Shown piece by piece: positions 10,357-22,310 of a stretch of 36,815 bases of DNA. Source of the DNA: Monosiga brevicollis MX1 (lineage: Eukaryota > Opisthokonta > Choanoflagellata > Craspedida > Salpingoecidae). The stretch spans positions 1,014,081 through 1,050,895 of the forward strand of contig NW_001865051.1 in NCBI RefSeq assembly GCF_000002865.3, given 5' to 3'. The notes under the pieces are model-generated. The model worked only from the letters and a program-made list of their open reading frames with translations. It was not told the DNA's origin and searched no databases. A program made the position numbers and the translations under genes. How positions within the stretch are numbered: position 1 is the stretch's first letter; each line of letters starts with the position of its first letter.

Positions 10357-12724
10357 ATGGCTGCCCACAGTGAAATAGGCGGGGCAATGCTATCGCGCGA
10401 CGCTGGCTTGCCAATCCCCGACGCCGGCTCCCCACTTGATTGGCCCGGCTCGCTCATGAGCCTGCCCTCCTTTTACGTGAACACACTGGCCATTGAATCC
10501 GCCGAATCTGCAGCGCCTCTTGTGGCCTCGCCCCGAGATTCCACGATTCTCTCGTCTGCGTCGGAAAACGAGAGTGCCTCATCTCCGACGCTGTCTTCCT
10601 CCTACACCAGCTGGGATGACGCCCAGCTGCAGGCCGCTCCCACTCATGCCATGCCAACATCTGTGGCTCCTCAAGCCTCCCGGGTGGCGCCAGGACTCGT
10701 CTCCCCAGCTCTTCGCCCCGCCCCGGCGTCTGTGCCCATCCCAAACGGTTCAGGCTTTGCCAGCTTGCCTCATCACCTTCAGTTCATGCTAGCGGCTCGT
10801 TTCCAGGCCGCCTCGTCAGGCTCAGGTACGTGGCACACACACACACACACCTTCAATGCGATCAAGCACGAGCCTGGCTTCATGATACCGTGGGTAGCTG
10901 ATAAAGCTCATCAACTTGCGTTTTTGTGTGGGACATTGGCAGAAGCTGACGCACTGACACCTTCGGAGCAGCTGGCAGTGCGCTCGCGTGTGGCTCAGCT
11001 GGCCAGCCACCTCCAACGCCAACGGTACCACCAAGCGACTGCAACCAACCTGCTCGATCCTCCGTCCGGCCTGACGAGTTCCATGCCGCGAAACCCATCA
11101 TGCCTGCAAGCCGATCGGCTGCTGGTGCGCCGTCGGGCGTCCCCCTGGATGGCGGTATGTTCGTTGGCACAGCCTTGAGTGCCTGTCGCCTTGCTAGCCG
11201 GCCAGTGTCGAATAGCAATGCGGTTTTTCCTGGTACATTCTTCCAGCTAACGCCATGTCATTGAAACGGGCACGCAGCGACGTCGCTTCCGCATCTCGGG
11301 CAAGTCTAGTGTCAAGACTTCTGTGTGGTGTCCATTGGATGGCGGTAAGGCCCGGTCACATTGGGGGCGATTGACGTTGACGCATCTCGCTGGTGCTGGC
11401 GGATGGCATAATGACATTTTGTTGACTCGCCCTTCTGCCTCAGAACACGCCGCCGGCATGCTATGTCCCATGGGGCGCCTGCAAGAGCTGCCCGCGGATC
11501 ACAAAAGTGTTACGGACCTCTTTGAGAATGCTTTTTGCCTGCCATCGGGTAAGTGGGCACATCCCGACTCGCAGTTGATCATGCGATGTGCCCCCGAGTG
11601 GCGGTCTGATCTTACATGTATTGGTTCCGCGATGGCGATGGGTGACCGCTCTAGAGACCAGCGACGAAGACGACAACACAGATCATGGCGATGAGGGAGG
11701 AAGCTCAAGTACAGACGCCTCGCCACCGCCAACGCCACGCACACCAGCCTCGCCCAGCGGCACGGCGCTGGTCGCCATGAGTAGCATGTTGCCAGACAGT
11801 CAGTTTGTTGCAGATCGGGTATGCCAGCCTAATCGCTTGGTGGTGGCTCGCTTGGACTGCCGCACGGGTGATTTTCGTAGCGCTGCCAGCGTCCGGGTTG
11901 GGCAACACGTGCGTAGTATGGCGCTGCACACGACGACGGACGCTGTGCACTTGTATGTGGCGGCCGGTACCAAACTACGGCTTTTCCGACCAACCGATGG
12001 AGAATTGCGCTGCGTCTGGAGCAAGGAAACGGACGGAGTTCTGCAGCAGCTTGAGCGCAACGCGAGTCGACCCCTGTTGCTCTTGGGTGGATTTTCGGGG
12101 GTGGTGCGGTGCTTGGACCTGGGGCGCACTGAATCAGTACGCCGACGCACCGAGTTCTCGAGCTGCGTGTATCGTCAGCACCTCTCCGAGGCCGTGGCCA
12201 GCTTGGCATGGCGACCGCAGTCGCTCAACACGTTCTCTGTGGCCCTGGACAACAATCAATTGGAGCTCCGAGACCTGTGTGACACGGGCCGCGCTGGTGT
12301 GCGGTTGCACATGGCGTCGACGGCCTATGGTCACTGCTGGCTCGACGCACAGACCCTGGCAACGGGGCACGACGCAGGCGCCGTCGCCCTCTGGGACGTG
12401 CGCATGGCCACGCGACCTTTGCAGCAATTTCACCTGACGGGGCTGGGTGCCGTCGGTCACCTGCGCTTCAACGCTACTCGAGCACTGCTGAGCTGTGACG
12501 GCCATGGCAGCGCACTAGTCGACTTTTCGGGTGGACACGCGGCGCCGCGTGCTCTGGTGTCCGTGCCATCAGCGGCTCCCTCACCGCATACCCTCATTCC
12601 TGGTCCCCCTCAAACGTGTTTGCATCACTTTGAAAACGATGCGCTTCTGGCGTTTGACTCGGATGGCTTTTTCGGGCTTCCCACCCCGCTCGCCGCGCAG
12701 TCTGCCTCGCCGCTGCTGGCATGA
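10357..12724 (+). CDS. WD40-repeat protein of unknown role
   Basis: Five exons join in frame: 10357-10825, 10943-11154, 11278-11344, 11444-11548, 11655-12724; about 640 residues. The first half is Ser/Pro/Ala-rich and probably disordered, with one helix-like stretch (ALTPSEQLAVRSRVAQLASH). A Ser/Asp/Glu-rich block (ETSDEDDNTDHGDEGG) leads into a C-terminal propeller of weak WD repeats. Repeat-like strands are HVRSMALHTTTDAVHLYVAA, VASLAWRPQSLNTFSVALDN, LATGHDAGAVALWDVR and VGHLRFNATRALLSCDGHG. The only near-canonical WD dipeptide ending is ALWDVR. About five repeats can be discerned; a full seven-blade propeller is not certain. The acceptor at 11278 was chosen because the earlier candidate at about 11247 puts a stop in frame. 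I do not recognise the subfamily. Such proteins are usually scaffolds, for example CUL4 substrate receptors, but nothing here decides that. Confidence 0.8.
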
Positions 12725-13682
12725 TCAATTTGGTTGGGCACACCTTGTACTTCCGTCTTGACCAGTTTCCGGCGCCCTACTGGCGCCCTGCGAGACGACG
12801 ACTCGTCGGAGCATGTCTTGTGTCTTCATATTTATTAACAGTTGACGTCCAGTCCCTGCCAATTTTAATCGAAGGGCTCACCTGCCTTATCTACCTCGAT
12901 TTGGGTTGAAGTCGCAATTGACGTCAATGCTCAACACAGTCGAACATGAAGGGTCTTTTCCACCACTCGTGCCTGAACAATGCTTTCGCTCATGTCTTTT
13001 AGTCTCCTACCTGTTTCACGCCGACCATCGTCTGCTTCCTGCCGATGCACATTCTGCTCGACTGTGTGGCGCCGTCAGCGCGCAATTAGCAGAGGCTTCC
13101 ATAGCCCGACCTGTTTTTTTACGACGTGGTTTCTGAAGCGTGACTAAAGTCGTCGAGGGCGGCTCACCCTGAGCATGCTGCTCGTTTTGCTCGTTTTGCT
13201 CCAGGTATAGCCCTGCTACCACATGTAGCTCCCCGGATCATCAGAAGCCAAAGCTTTACAATATCCATTGGTTCAAAGTGTGTCATATGTGGCGCTTAGT
13301 GGTCACAAGTGAGAGAGAGAGAGAGAGCAGAGAGAAAGCAGAGAGAGAGAGCAGAGAGAAAGCAGAGAGCAGAGAGAGAAGAGAAGAGAAAGTCAGAGAG
13401 AGAGAAAAAGTCAGAGCCAGTGTCAAGAATTCTTTTGTTAGTTTACTGTTTTTGGGTCTTGTTGTGTTGTGCAGCAGCAAAACCGGCTATTCAAAAGGGC
13501 AGCCGCGTCAGGACCACGCGTTTGACTGCGGTGATCGACTTGAGGGTGCGAGGGGTGATAGACCAGTGTGTGCTACGGTTTGTGCACGACAGGATTCATT
13601 GGTCCCCCGGGTCCCTTGGTCCACGCCGCTGGATTGCTTGGTGACGACAGTGAGTTGACGGCTCCAGTAACACACAAGCACT
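12725..13682. promoter_or_regulatory. Intergenic region upstream of PSMD1
   Basis: Follows the WD gene stop and precedes the PSMD1 ATG. It contains the WD gene 3' end and a GA/GCAGAGA repeat block at about 13311-13405. Open frames through the repeat are low complexity. No further gene is recognised. Confidence 0.5.
13311..13405 (+). repeat. GA-rich AGCAGAGAGAAAGC repeat block
   Basis: GA dinucleotides interspersed with repeated GCAGAGAGAAA units, about 280 bases upstream of the PSMD1 start codon. Confidence 0.85.
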
Positions 13683-13886
13683 ATGCCTGGACTCACCTCG
13701 GCGGGTAAGTGAGGTGGACGATGTTCACTGACTCGACTGCAGGCCGCCTCGGCAACCAGCGTCCCTTCTTGGCTGATAGTGCGTTCCTGTATGCATGGGC
13801 ATGCTTGCGGTGCATGTTGACAGGTGGCGCGCTCGCGCTGCTCCACGATGACGACCAGCAGCTACAGGTATCTTCAATAGTGACGC

Positions 13887-13928
<42 letters not shown>

Positions 13929-16900
13929 CGTGTTTTATCCTTCTTCACGACCGGTTGAGCGAGAGCGGTGCAGTGGCAGCCGGCGAAGAGCCAGGGGAGG
14001 AAAGAGGCGAAGGACCAGGGGAGGAAAGAGGCAAAGGAGGGACGCGCGCGCTTTTCTGCGGCTCCATCTACTCTGTGCTGTCGTTCTCGTCTCCTTCTGC
14101 CACACCCCTGTTTTTGGTTGTTCCTTCTGAATTTCGTCTCCGACTGAGCGCAAGGTCGATGTTACTCGTGTCATCCACCGGCCTGCTCGCTCATGCACAG
14201 CATGCCCGTCATGGCACACTATACTTGCTAGGAGTTTGGCATTGAAAAGCTTTTGGAGCTTGTCGATGACTTTTGGGCCGAAATTGCGGATGACATTGCG
14301 ACCATGTAAGTTTTGCCCCTCAACCACGGCAAAGGCACAACCGCCACCGCTTTTTGGGTTCAAGTCATCCCTCATCACAATTTGATGTGCCTTTTTTAGT
14401 GAGGAGTTGTATGAGAATGAAATGTTTCCCAAGCGCGATAAGGCCGCACTCCTGGCTGCCAAGGTCAGCTTTTCTCCTCATCATGCCTGCGTCGTGTACC
14501 ATCTCGCACTGTCCCAGGTCGCGCTCACTCCATGCCTGGCCAGGTGTACTACCACTTGGGAGCGATGGCAGACTCGCTTCGCTTCGCCATGCACGCGGGC
14601 AAGGCTTTTGACCTCTCTGAACAGTCTCTCTTTGTCAACACGCTCATTTGTAAGTGGACCATACGTCGGCACGGAAGCACGACCTCATGAAAGCTTGGGC
14701 TCGACAACTGCTTGATGATCTCGCGCAATCGCTCATGCGCTCTCTCACCCCCCTCCAACTCTCATTTTTGCATCTGCTGCGTGATGCTCGATCTGCCAAC
14801 CACCTTAGCCGAGGCCATTGACACCTACTCATCCCTGCGCCAAGCCGGCCGCGCTGAGGAGGTGCCAGCCGCCCTGGAGACCACCGTCGACCGCATGTTT
14901 GATCAATGTATCAAGGATGACAACATCCGCGAGGTATGCCTGCCACAGCCAAAGCTCAACCCACAGGGCTTGTTTCTTTCATTTGGGGGTGCGGGGTGGG
15001 GTTTCTTTTTGGTGCCCTGATTTCCAACTCGTCTTGGTGCGTCTCGCGAATTAGGCCGTCGGCGTGGCGCTCGAGGCCCGTCGCATTGACACCATTCAGC
15101 AAGCTCTGGCGGCCGCCAACAATGCACCGGACGTGCTGGAGTACACCTTCAATGCCGTCATGACCCTTGTTACCAGTCGTGCCTTCCGCGATGAGGTCGG
15201 CGCTGTTGTTCTCTTGCCCTGCCATCCCCTTGCATGATCATTCTTCAGCTCGTCACAGCAATTTGCTCTGATCAAGAATGCGCTCAATTTGCCTTTTCGG
15301 ACCCGGAACGGTAATTCTATCTTGCTTGTTGCAGGTCCTCGAGATCTTGGCTGACGTGTACAGCAACGTGGCCAAGCCGGACTATGTTGAGCTTTGCCGC
15401 TGCCACGTGGCCCTCGGCCAGGCAGATCGTCTGGCTAGTCTCTTGCATACCCTGGTGGGCCGCGGCGGCGATGATGTGAGTATTGATTCATCTCGTTTTT
15501 TTTTTTTAAATCTCGTTTTTTTTTTAAAAAGAAAAAAAAAAAGAAAAAAAAAAGGTTTTTGGCAGTGGCTTGCGCTTTGAGTTAACCTACGACTCCTTCG
15601 TTTTGTCAGCGTTTGATTGCCTTTCAGCTGTGCTTTGAGCTCAACAAGGGAGCTCGTCAAAACTTTGTGCAACAAGTGCGCGCAGCTCTTTCTGCCGCCG
15701 TGAACGGTGGCGCTGAGACCACAGCCATGGACCAGAGTGCCGATACGGGTGACAAGGACATTGCTGCCGCTGTCAAGCGCATGGACAGCATTCTGTCCGG
15801 GGACATTACGCTCACGCTCCACGTCGACTTTTTGAGCCGCAACAACCACAGTGATCTCCTCCTCCTCAAAAACCTCAAGGATCAGACCCCCAACTCAATG
15901 ATCTGCCATAGTGCTGTAGTGTTGGCCCACATGCTCATGTCCGCTGGTACCACCAGCGACGTCTTCCTTCGGTATGTCGCGCTCGAACACAGCTGAAGAA
16001 TCATCATTCCGGCTGCGGGAGGGTGTTGGGACATGTCGATATTCGCCTTGCCTGCGGCAAATTACTGATGTCGTTGGATGAACTGGTTGGTCGGGAACAG
16101 GGAAAACAAGGACTGGCTTATGAAGGCTCAGAACTGGGCCAAGTTTAGCGCCGTCAGCGGCCTCGGTGTGATTCACAAGGTACCGTGGCTCGCAAGTCGG
16201 TGGGGGGTGGCTTTGTCCGTGCGTTGGTGTGCCCCCACCTCGCCTCACTGCACGTCACACTGAATAGGGGCACACACACCAAGCTCGCAAGGTCTTGGAG
16301 CCTTATCTGCCTCGTGATGATGGCAGTGGGTCCCCATACGAGATCAGTGGTGGCTTGTATGCCTTTGGCCTTCTGCATGCGGGTCATGGCCAAGCCGTTC
16401 TTGCGGACATGACACAGTACCTTGTCGGTGCATCCACCGAGGTGGTGCAGCACGGTGCTGCCCTTGGACTTGGCTTGGCGGCCCTCGGCTGCCAGGATAA
16501 CGATGCGCAAATGGCGCTCCAAAACACGCTGGCGATGGACAGTGCCGTGGCTGGTGAAGCAGCCGGTATTGCCATGGGCCTCAACATGATTGGCACGGGC
16601 GATCACGACAGCATCAATCACATGTTCAACTACGCCGAGGCCACTGAGCACGAAAAGATTATTCGCGGTGCGGTTTGCGTGCTTGCTTATGTTCTCAACC
16701 ATGTCATTTCTACAGCGCTTGTGGATTGCATATTTTTTTTTTCTTTTTGACTGAACCTCATTAAAGTGTGTGTGTGCCTTTGGTTGGCCGTACCGGGGAT
16801 GGGTTGTACATCCAGGTCTGGCCTTGGGTATGGCCTTTATTCAGCAAGGTCGTCGCGAACAAGCCGACGACATGATTGCCACTCTGCTCAAGCACACGGA

Positions 16901-18929
16901 TCCTCTGCTGCGGGCTGGTGGCTGCCACATGCTGGCTACGGCCTACGCCGGCACCGATGATAACAACGTCACCAAACGGTTCGGCACAGCGCGTGGTCGA
17001 TCCCATCAATGTGTTTGCCAGGCTCAGCAAAAAAAAAAAAAAAAAATAGGCCCACTCATTGCACCATAATATCAATGCGTGGTTTTGTTTTTGATAGCCT
17101 ACTCCATATCGCTGTCAGTGACGCAAGCAACGACGTGCGCCGTGCTGCGGCCGTGGCCATTGGCTTTGTCATGATTCGGTTGGTTTCAAAGGCGCATGTG
17201 CTGGGTGGCGCGCAGCCACCTGGACAAATGGCTCACGATTCGATCGTTTGATTTAGATCACCCGAGAAGGTGCCCACCTTGCTCGCGCTGCTCTGTGAGA
17301 GCTTCAACCCTCACGTGCGGGGTGGCTGCTGCTTGGCGCTCGGCGTGGCCTGCGCTGGTACGGGGCTTGTCTCCGCCCTCAACCTGATTGAGCCCATGTT
17401 CAAGGTACGTTTCTGCCGGTACAGACGACGCAATGGGTCGAGCCTTGGGGGACAGGAAAGAAGGGGTGTGTGTGTGTCGTCGATATACCTGAAGCCTCTC
17501 ATTCCAATCGACACCTGCTTTGCTGTGCTCCCTGGTGCCGAACGACCTTGCCAGGATGCCACACCGTTTGTGCGTCAGTGCGCTTATGTGGCGACCGGCA
17601 TGATCCTCATTCAGGCTCAAAACACACACCCCAAGGTTTGTGACATGTCTCATTCGATCGTGGCAGAAACAAACAAACAAAAAGTTCAATCCAAATGGGC
17701 CGGCTCAACACACGCGACTTGTCAACACCCATTTGCTTTGCAGGTGGCTTCCTTCAAGAAGGAGGTTGATGAAGTGGCGTCCCAAGCACACCAGCCCATT
17801 CTGGCCCGTTTCGGTGCCGTTCTGGCCATGGGCATCATGTATGCCGGTGGTCAAAATACTACCATTCAGCCATGCCGTGACCACGGACACATTGATGATC
17901 AGTCGATTGTCGGTCTGCTGGTCTTTACCCAGTTTTGGTTCTGGTTCCCCTTTACCCACTTCTTGTCTCTGGCCTTGACGCCCACGGCCCTGATTTGCCT
18001 CAACGGCGACCTCAAGATGCCCCAGATTGATATTCTGTCAGCTGTTGAACCATCCAAGTAGGCTATTGCACTATTTTTGCGGTTGTTGCATCCACCTGCT
18101 CAACTCCTCCAGTGGCTCTGGTAGTTGGGTTGGTCCGGGTTGAGCTTCCAAGAATCGGGTTGTCTGGATCAGGAGGGGTGCTCATTGGTGATGTCTGTGT
18201 GGTATACGCTAGGTATGCATACTTCCCGATGACCGAGCCCCCCAAGGAAAAGAGCAAGGACAAGGTCGCGACTGCCGTCCTTTCCATTACGGACAAGGCC
18301 AACAGGCTACAGGTAGGATCTGTTTGCCGTTTGGCGTTGGCTCTGGGGCGTTGGCTCTGGGGCGTTGGCTCTGGGCGATGGCTCTGAGCCAGAATCAACC
18401 TTGCTTGAGCCCCCTTCTCATCAATCGCACGACCTGTAGAAGAACAAGCGCCAAGAGGCGGAAAAGATGGATACCAAGCCTGAGGGCGAGTCCGAGAAGG
18501 AGGACAAGAAGGAAGGCGAGGACGAGAAGCCTGTCGCAGCGGAACCTGAGCCCAAGGAAGAGCTTCTCTCCAACCCGGCTCGCGTTGTGGCCGCACAACT
18601 GCCCGTAGTGTCCATTCCCGACGGATGCCGTTACCGCCCCGTGGTAGGCGCTTGCGTTTGCAAACCGTTCTGCTGAGCTCGACGGCGCCCATGATGCCGT
18701 TATGACTGCCTCTGATGTCTTTGCTCACTGCTCGTTGAACACAACCCGTTTCTTTTAGCTGTTGCCTCTGCGTGGAGATGTGACTGTATTGTCTGACACG
18801 ACACCGGGTGAGGAGGAGATTATTTTGGAGACATCAGAGCCTGGCGTTGAGCAGGCAGGCGGTGTTTCTACGGCCAACGAGCCCGCACCGCCTGCGCCGT
18901 TTGAGTTTGATGAAAGCAAGGAAGATTAA
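13683..18929 (+). CDS. PSMD1: 26S proteasome non-ATPase regulatory subunit 1 (RPN2)
   Basis: Large scaffold of the 19S base that binds the ATPase ring and holds the ubiquitin receptor Rpn13. Nineteen exons join in frame: 13683-13704, 13824-13867, 14232-14305, 14400-14463, 14544-14649, 14809-14933, 15055-15195, 15335-15475, 15610-15971, 16101-16179, 16268-16667, 16816-16978, 17098-17178, 17257-17404, 17555-17635, 17744-18057, 18213-18312, 18440-18643, 18759-18929. The product is about 939 residues; human PSMD1 has 953. The start MPGLTSAGGALALLHDDD matches the family N-terminus. The middle has the PC (proteasome/cyclosome) repeats with Gly/Ala-rich helices such as GGLYAFGLLHAGHG, HGAALGLGLAALG and GGCCLALGVACAGTG. 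LLVFTQFWFWFPFTHFLSLA is a hallmark. A Lys/Glu linker follows, then NPARVVAAQLPVVSIPDGCRY and the tail PAPPAPFEFDESKED. Intron 2 carries a 38-base T run. The donor GTTCGG after 16978 is slightly unusual. Confidence 0.98.
13891..13928 (+). repeat. Poly-T run of 38 in PSMD1 intron 2
   Basis: Uninterrupted T tract inside the second intron, about 300 bases before its acceptor. The length may be imprecise in the assembly. Confidence 0.9.
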
Positions 18930-19471
18930 GCAACCGAGCCGTGCATTTTTGTAGTGAAAGCCTTTCTCTCTCTCCCTCCCTCTCTGTGTGGCAGATTTCG
19001 GGTGGTTGGCTGCGCGTTGCTGCAGCCACATACCATCAAAGGTTCTGGGCTGTTTTGAACAGTCCGCGCTTTGTCGGGCGCATGTTTGGCCTGCCATCTC
19101 TTGTCCATCCAAATTGACCCGTTGACCTGTTTGAGTTTGGGAAGAAAGGTGCGACGTGTCATCTGCAGAAAAGCGTCAATGACCCAGTTTTCAACTCAGG
19201 AGAGAAAGAGAACCAGGGCCGAGACAAAGGAGAAGAGATGGCAAAGCGAGAGGACATTAGGATGCAAAATGCAAAGAGAAATGACACGGAACATCACGGT
19301 GCACGAAATTAAAAACGAAGAAAGGCCACAAGCCCAACAGCACGCATGAGACAGCCCACACTATGGGCAGGATTAAAGGGGAGAGAGGGGAGAAGGCGGC
19401 GCAATGCAATAGCGCCACTAGGCGTATGGAAAGACGAGAAAAACAGAAAAAAAAAAAAAAGACGGGGGAAA
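18930..19471. other. Convergent 3' region between PSMD1 and HSF
   Basis: Two facing stop codons with 542 bases between them. It holds a CT-rich block at about 18964-18985 and an A run at about 19447-19460 next to the HSF stop. No gene is seen. Confidence 0.6.
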
Positions 19472-20895
19472 TTATTGGACTGAAACAAAGCCGTCGTTAT
19501 CCGTCTTGTTAATGCTGGCCAGCATGGCGTCAATGTCCATGCCACCACTTTCTTCGACAAAGACGCTGTCCATGTTGCCAGTGCCACGGAAGGACACATC
19601 CGACTGTCCAAATGAGGATCCGCCGTCGAAGCCAGACCCGCCAAAGCCGCCGCGGCCCATGCCGCCATGGTCGCCGTGCCCAGAGGACATACTGCCGGGG
19701 GGGGGGGGGGGGGGTCAGGGATATTGCACAAGGGACAAGGGACGGTGTGCCACTTCAGACGTGTCGAAGAAGAGACCTACCGTGCATGCCACCTCCGGCG
19801 CCAAAGTTGTGGGCACCAGTTGGAGTAGCACCGCCGGCAGCACCGCCACCAAAGGATGCACCCTGGTGGCTGTTGGGCCACATGCCCGGGGGTGCTGCCG
19901 CTGTGAGAGGAGCGGGCATGTCAGCATCGGTACTAATACCCATGCGAGTGAGCGCCCGCATGAGCTGAGAAAGGTTTTCCTGTTGCCGAGCCGATTGTGC
20001 CGCCAAAGCTTGGTTCTAAACGAGACACGATGCAGCAAGCGTTTCAGGGTGATTTTGAAGAGCCAGCAACTGCTTTTGACCACCACAACATGTCAAGCAT
20101 CACAGACAAGAAGGCTCAACCACCGACTGCGCCAAGTCGGCAAGCACAGCTACGAGATCACTCTGGTTCGACGCGGACCGTCGCCCAATCCCAAGGCTCT
20201 CGGCTGGTATTGTAATTGTGTGTCATCGAGCTGAAAACTAACCTGAAGGTGCAAAAACTGGACTTGGCGCTCAAGGGCGACAAGGCGTTGGTCAGTGAGG
20301 TGTTGTTGCCGACTTTGAAACTCCTGTGTCGGTTGCTGCATGACGGGCGTGGAAGGGTTGGGGGTGCGCGATTTTTTGGCGGATGCGGCGGAGGATTTTC
20401 GATGGATAAGGTGAAGCAGATCCTCACGCCCACGGCGGAAGTAAGGGTTGCTAAAGCGCTCGATCATGCCCACGCCGGGCATGACCTTGCCCTTGTTGCT
20501 TGTGTTACGATGGAATCCTGGTCATCGTGGAGAAGGCCAAATGAGCCATGGTGACAAGTCGAATCACCTCTGATCTTTTTATGGATTGGGTGGCACTGTG
20601 CAGCAGCAGGACGAGGTGTGCGTCTGTACGCACCATACATGTTGAGCTGTCGGACAAAGGAGGCATAGTTGTTGTGTTTGTAATAAGCGGGCAAGACATC
20701 GCGGGAAAACGCAGCGATATCGGCCACCCAGAAAGAGGAGCCGTCGTCGCTCCACTTGATAATGTGGTTGTGCTGGTCGTTGTTGGCTAGCCGATAGAGT
20801 TTTTGCAAGAATTGGGGAACGCCACCGCGGGTTGAGGAGGGGCTGCGATCATCCACGCCCATGGAGGACGAGTCCACATCCGAGACATCATCCAT
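19472..20895 (-). CDS. HSF: Heat shock transcription factor
   Basis: Trimeric activator of heat-shock genes. Four exons join in frame: 20895-20634, 20517-20243, 20015-19777 and 19691-19472; about 331 residues. The N-terminal winged-helix DNA-binding domain shows VPQFLQKLYRLANND, HIIKWSDDGSSFWV, then the recognition helix YASFVRQLNMYG, where the first intron falls as usual for the family. It closes with FSNPYFRRGREDLLHLIHRK. A hydrophobic heptad region (QRLVALERQVQFLHLQ, then NQALAAQSARQQENLSQLM) is the trimerisation coiled coil, interrupted by an intron. The C-terminal half is Gly/Ala/Pro/His-rich and ends in an acidic-hydrophobic segment (SGGMDIDAMLASINKTDNDG) that may be the activation domain. 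The last junction is in frame only if the donor at 19776 (GTCTCT) is used; the better-looking donor GTAGGT at 19780 gives a frame error. The stop is at 19472-19474. Confidence 0.95.
19697..19714 (+). repeat. G(18) run at the last HSF intron acceptor
   Basis: On the HSF strand this is a run of 18 C that serves as the pyrimidine tract directly before the GGCAG acceptor. A long homopolymer at a splice site is also a likely place for sequencing length errors. Confidence 0.85.
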
Positions 20896-21311
20896 GGTGG
20901 GTGGTGCGCGAGGCGGATCGAGTCGACACGGGGAGTGAATCAGCCCAGGGTTCGGGCATCGGGCATCGAGTCTGCGGGGCACGGGCGCGGGGCAAAGCAG
21001 GGGCCCGGAGCCTCAGCTAGAAGGGCCTATTACGATGGCCGTCACGCCTCTATCCCTACGAGAAGGCGCAAAGGTCACAAAGCGTACAGAGGCGAGCAGG
21101 AAAAAAAAACAAAAAAAACAAGATAAGGCAGGGAGCAGCAAGTCGGGCATGTGGCTCTTTGAATAGGGTGATAAACGACTGCCAATCAGGTGTGCGCAAC
21201 GGCCAATTGTAACGCCCCCGAGCAACGAGGGAAAGAAAGGAGAGGGAGAGGCAGCAGATGAGGCGAGCGTGAGCGCGAGCGGTGCTCGTGTGTGTTCAGC
21301 TTCAGGGGTCA

Positions 21312-21316
21312 AGAGA

Positions 21317-21391
<75 letters not shown>
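21312..21391 (+). repeat. GA microsatellite of about 80 bases
   Basis: Nearly pure AG dinucleotide run with one T interruption near 21331, about 420 bases upstream of the HSF start codon. Confidence 0.95.
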
Positions 21392-21392
<1 letters not shown>

Positions 21393-22169
21393 CAGAAACA
21401 GGGATGGAGAGTGGCAGCCTCTTGGGCAGCCAGCAGAGACAAGGACGCATATGTATGTGTGTGTGTGTGTGCCAAGGGATGGCAGACCAAAACCGACAGG
21501 GCGGGGTGGGGCGTTGCTGTGCCGGGTCGGGACGGGACTCACCGTTGACTCGTCTAACTGCTGATGCTTATCGCGACCTCCCTGCATGCGGGAAAGGGCG
21601 GGGCGCAAGGTGAGCGATGGTGCGCGGGGGGTTTGAATCTTCAATCGACTTCACAAGACGCCTTTCATGAGGGTGAGGCGATACTTGGCGCTGCCGTTTC
21701 ACGCACCGTGACGCGCGGGAAAGGAGTGCCGCGTGAGGTTAGAGAAATGGGGTTGGCTGTGGGTGAACGCCAGAGGGAGGGGCAGGAGGTCAACGCAAAG
21801 TCAGAGAGACGCTCAGTGACCGGGTGTGGGGTGTGTGACGAAACCAAGGTGAAAGTAGAGGATGATGATGCAAATGGTGTTTTTAAAGAGAATGCACGTA
21901 TTCAGTGGCCTTTGTCAGAGGGTGAAGAAATTTAGCGCGATTTAGAAATGGAGAGAGTGGCTGGGCGAAAGGAAGGAAAGGAACCTTTCTTCTTCTGCTG
22001 CAACTTTTGCAGATTTTACGACATTAACTCACTGGCTTTTATACTGTCAAGATATTGGTGATTTGGATTTTACTGCATCTTCTTGAATAAAAAGAGCATG
22101 TATAGACGTTACGAACCGAGTTGAGGAAGACAGGGAAGGAAGGGCGAGAGGGTGAGGACAGGAGGGATT

Positions 22170-22204
<35 letters not shown>

Positions 22205-22310
22205 CGCGAGAGAGAGAGAATAGAGGCAGAGAGACCGAGGCAGAGAGAGAGAGAACAGAGCCAGAGCCAGAGACAGAGCCATAGACAGAGCCAGAGAGAG
22301 AGATCGGCCG
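22170..22310 (+). repeat. Degenerate GA and CAGAGC repeat block
   Basis: GA dinucleotides degrade into GCCAGAGACAGAGCCATAGACAGAGCC-like units towards the right, with both parts tandem in character. Confidence 0.85.

Noticed and set aside
21269-21644. Long frames on both strands across the GA microsatellite
   Set aside because: A dinucleotide repeat keeps frames open without coding; peptides are pure Arg-Glu or Ser-Leu repeats.
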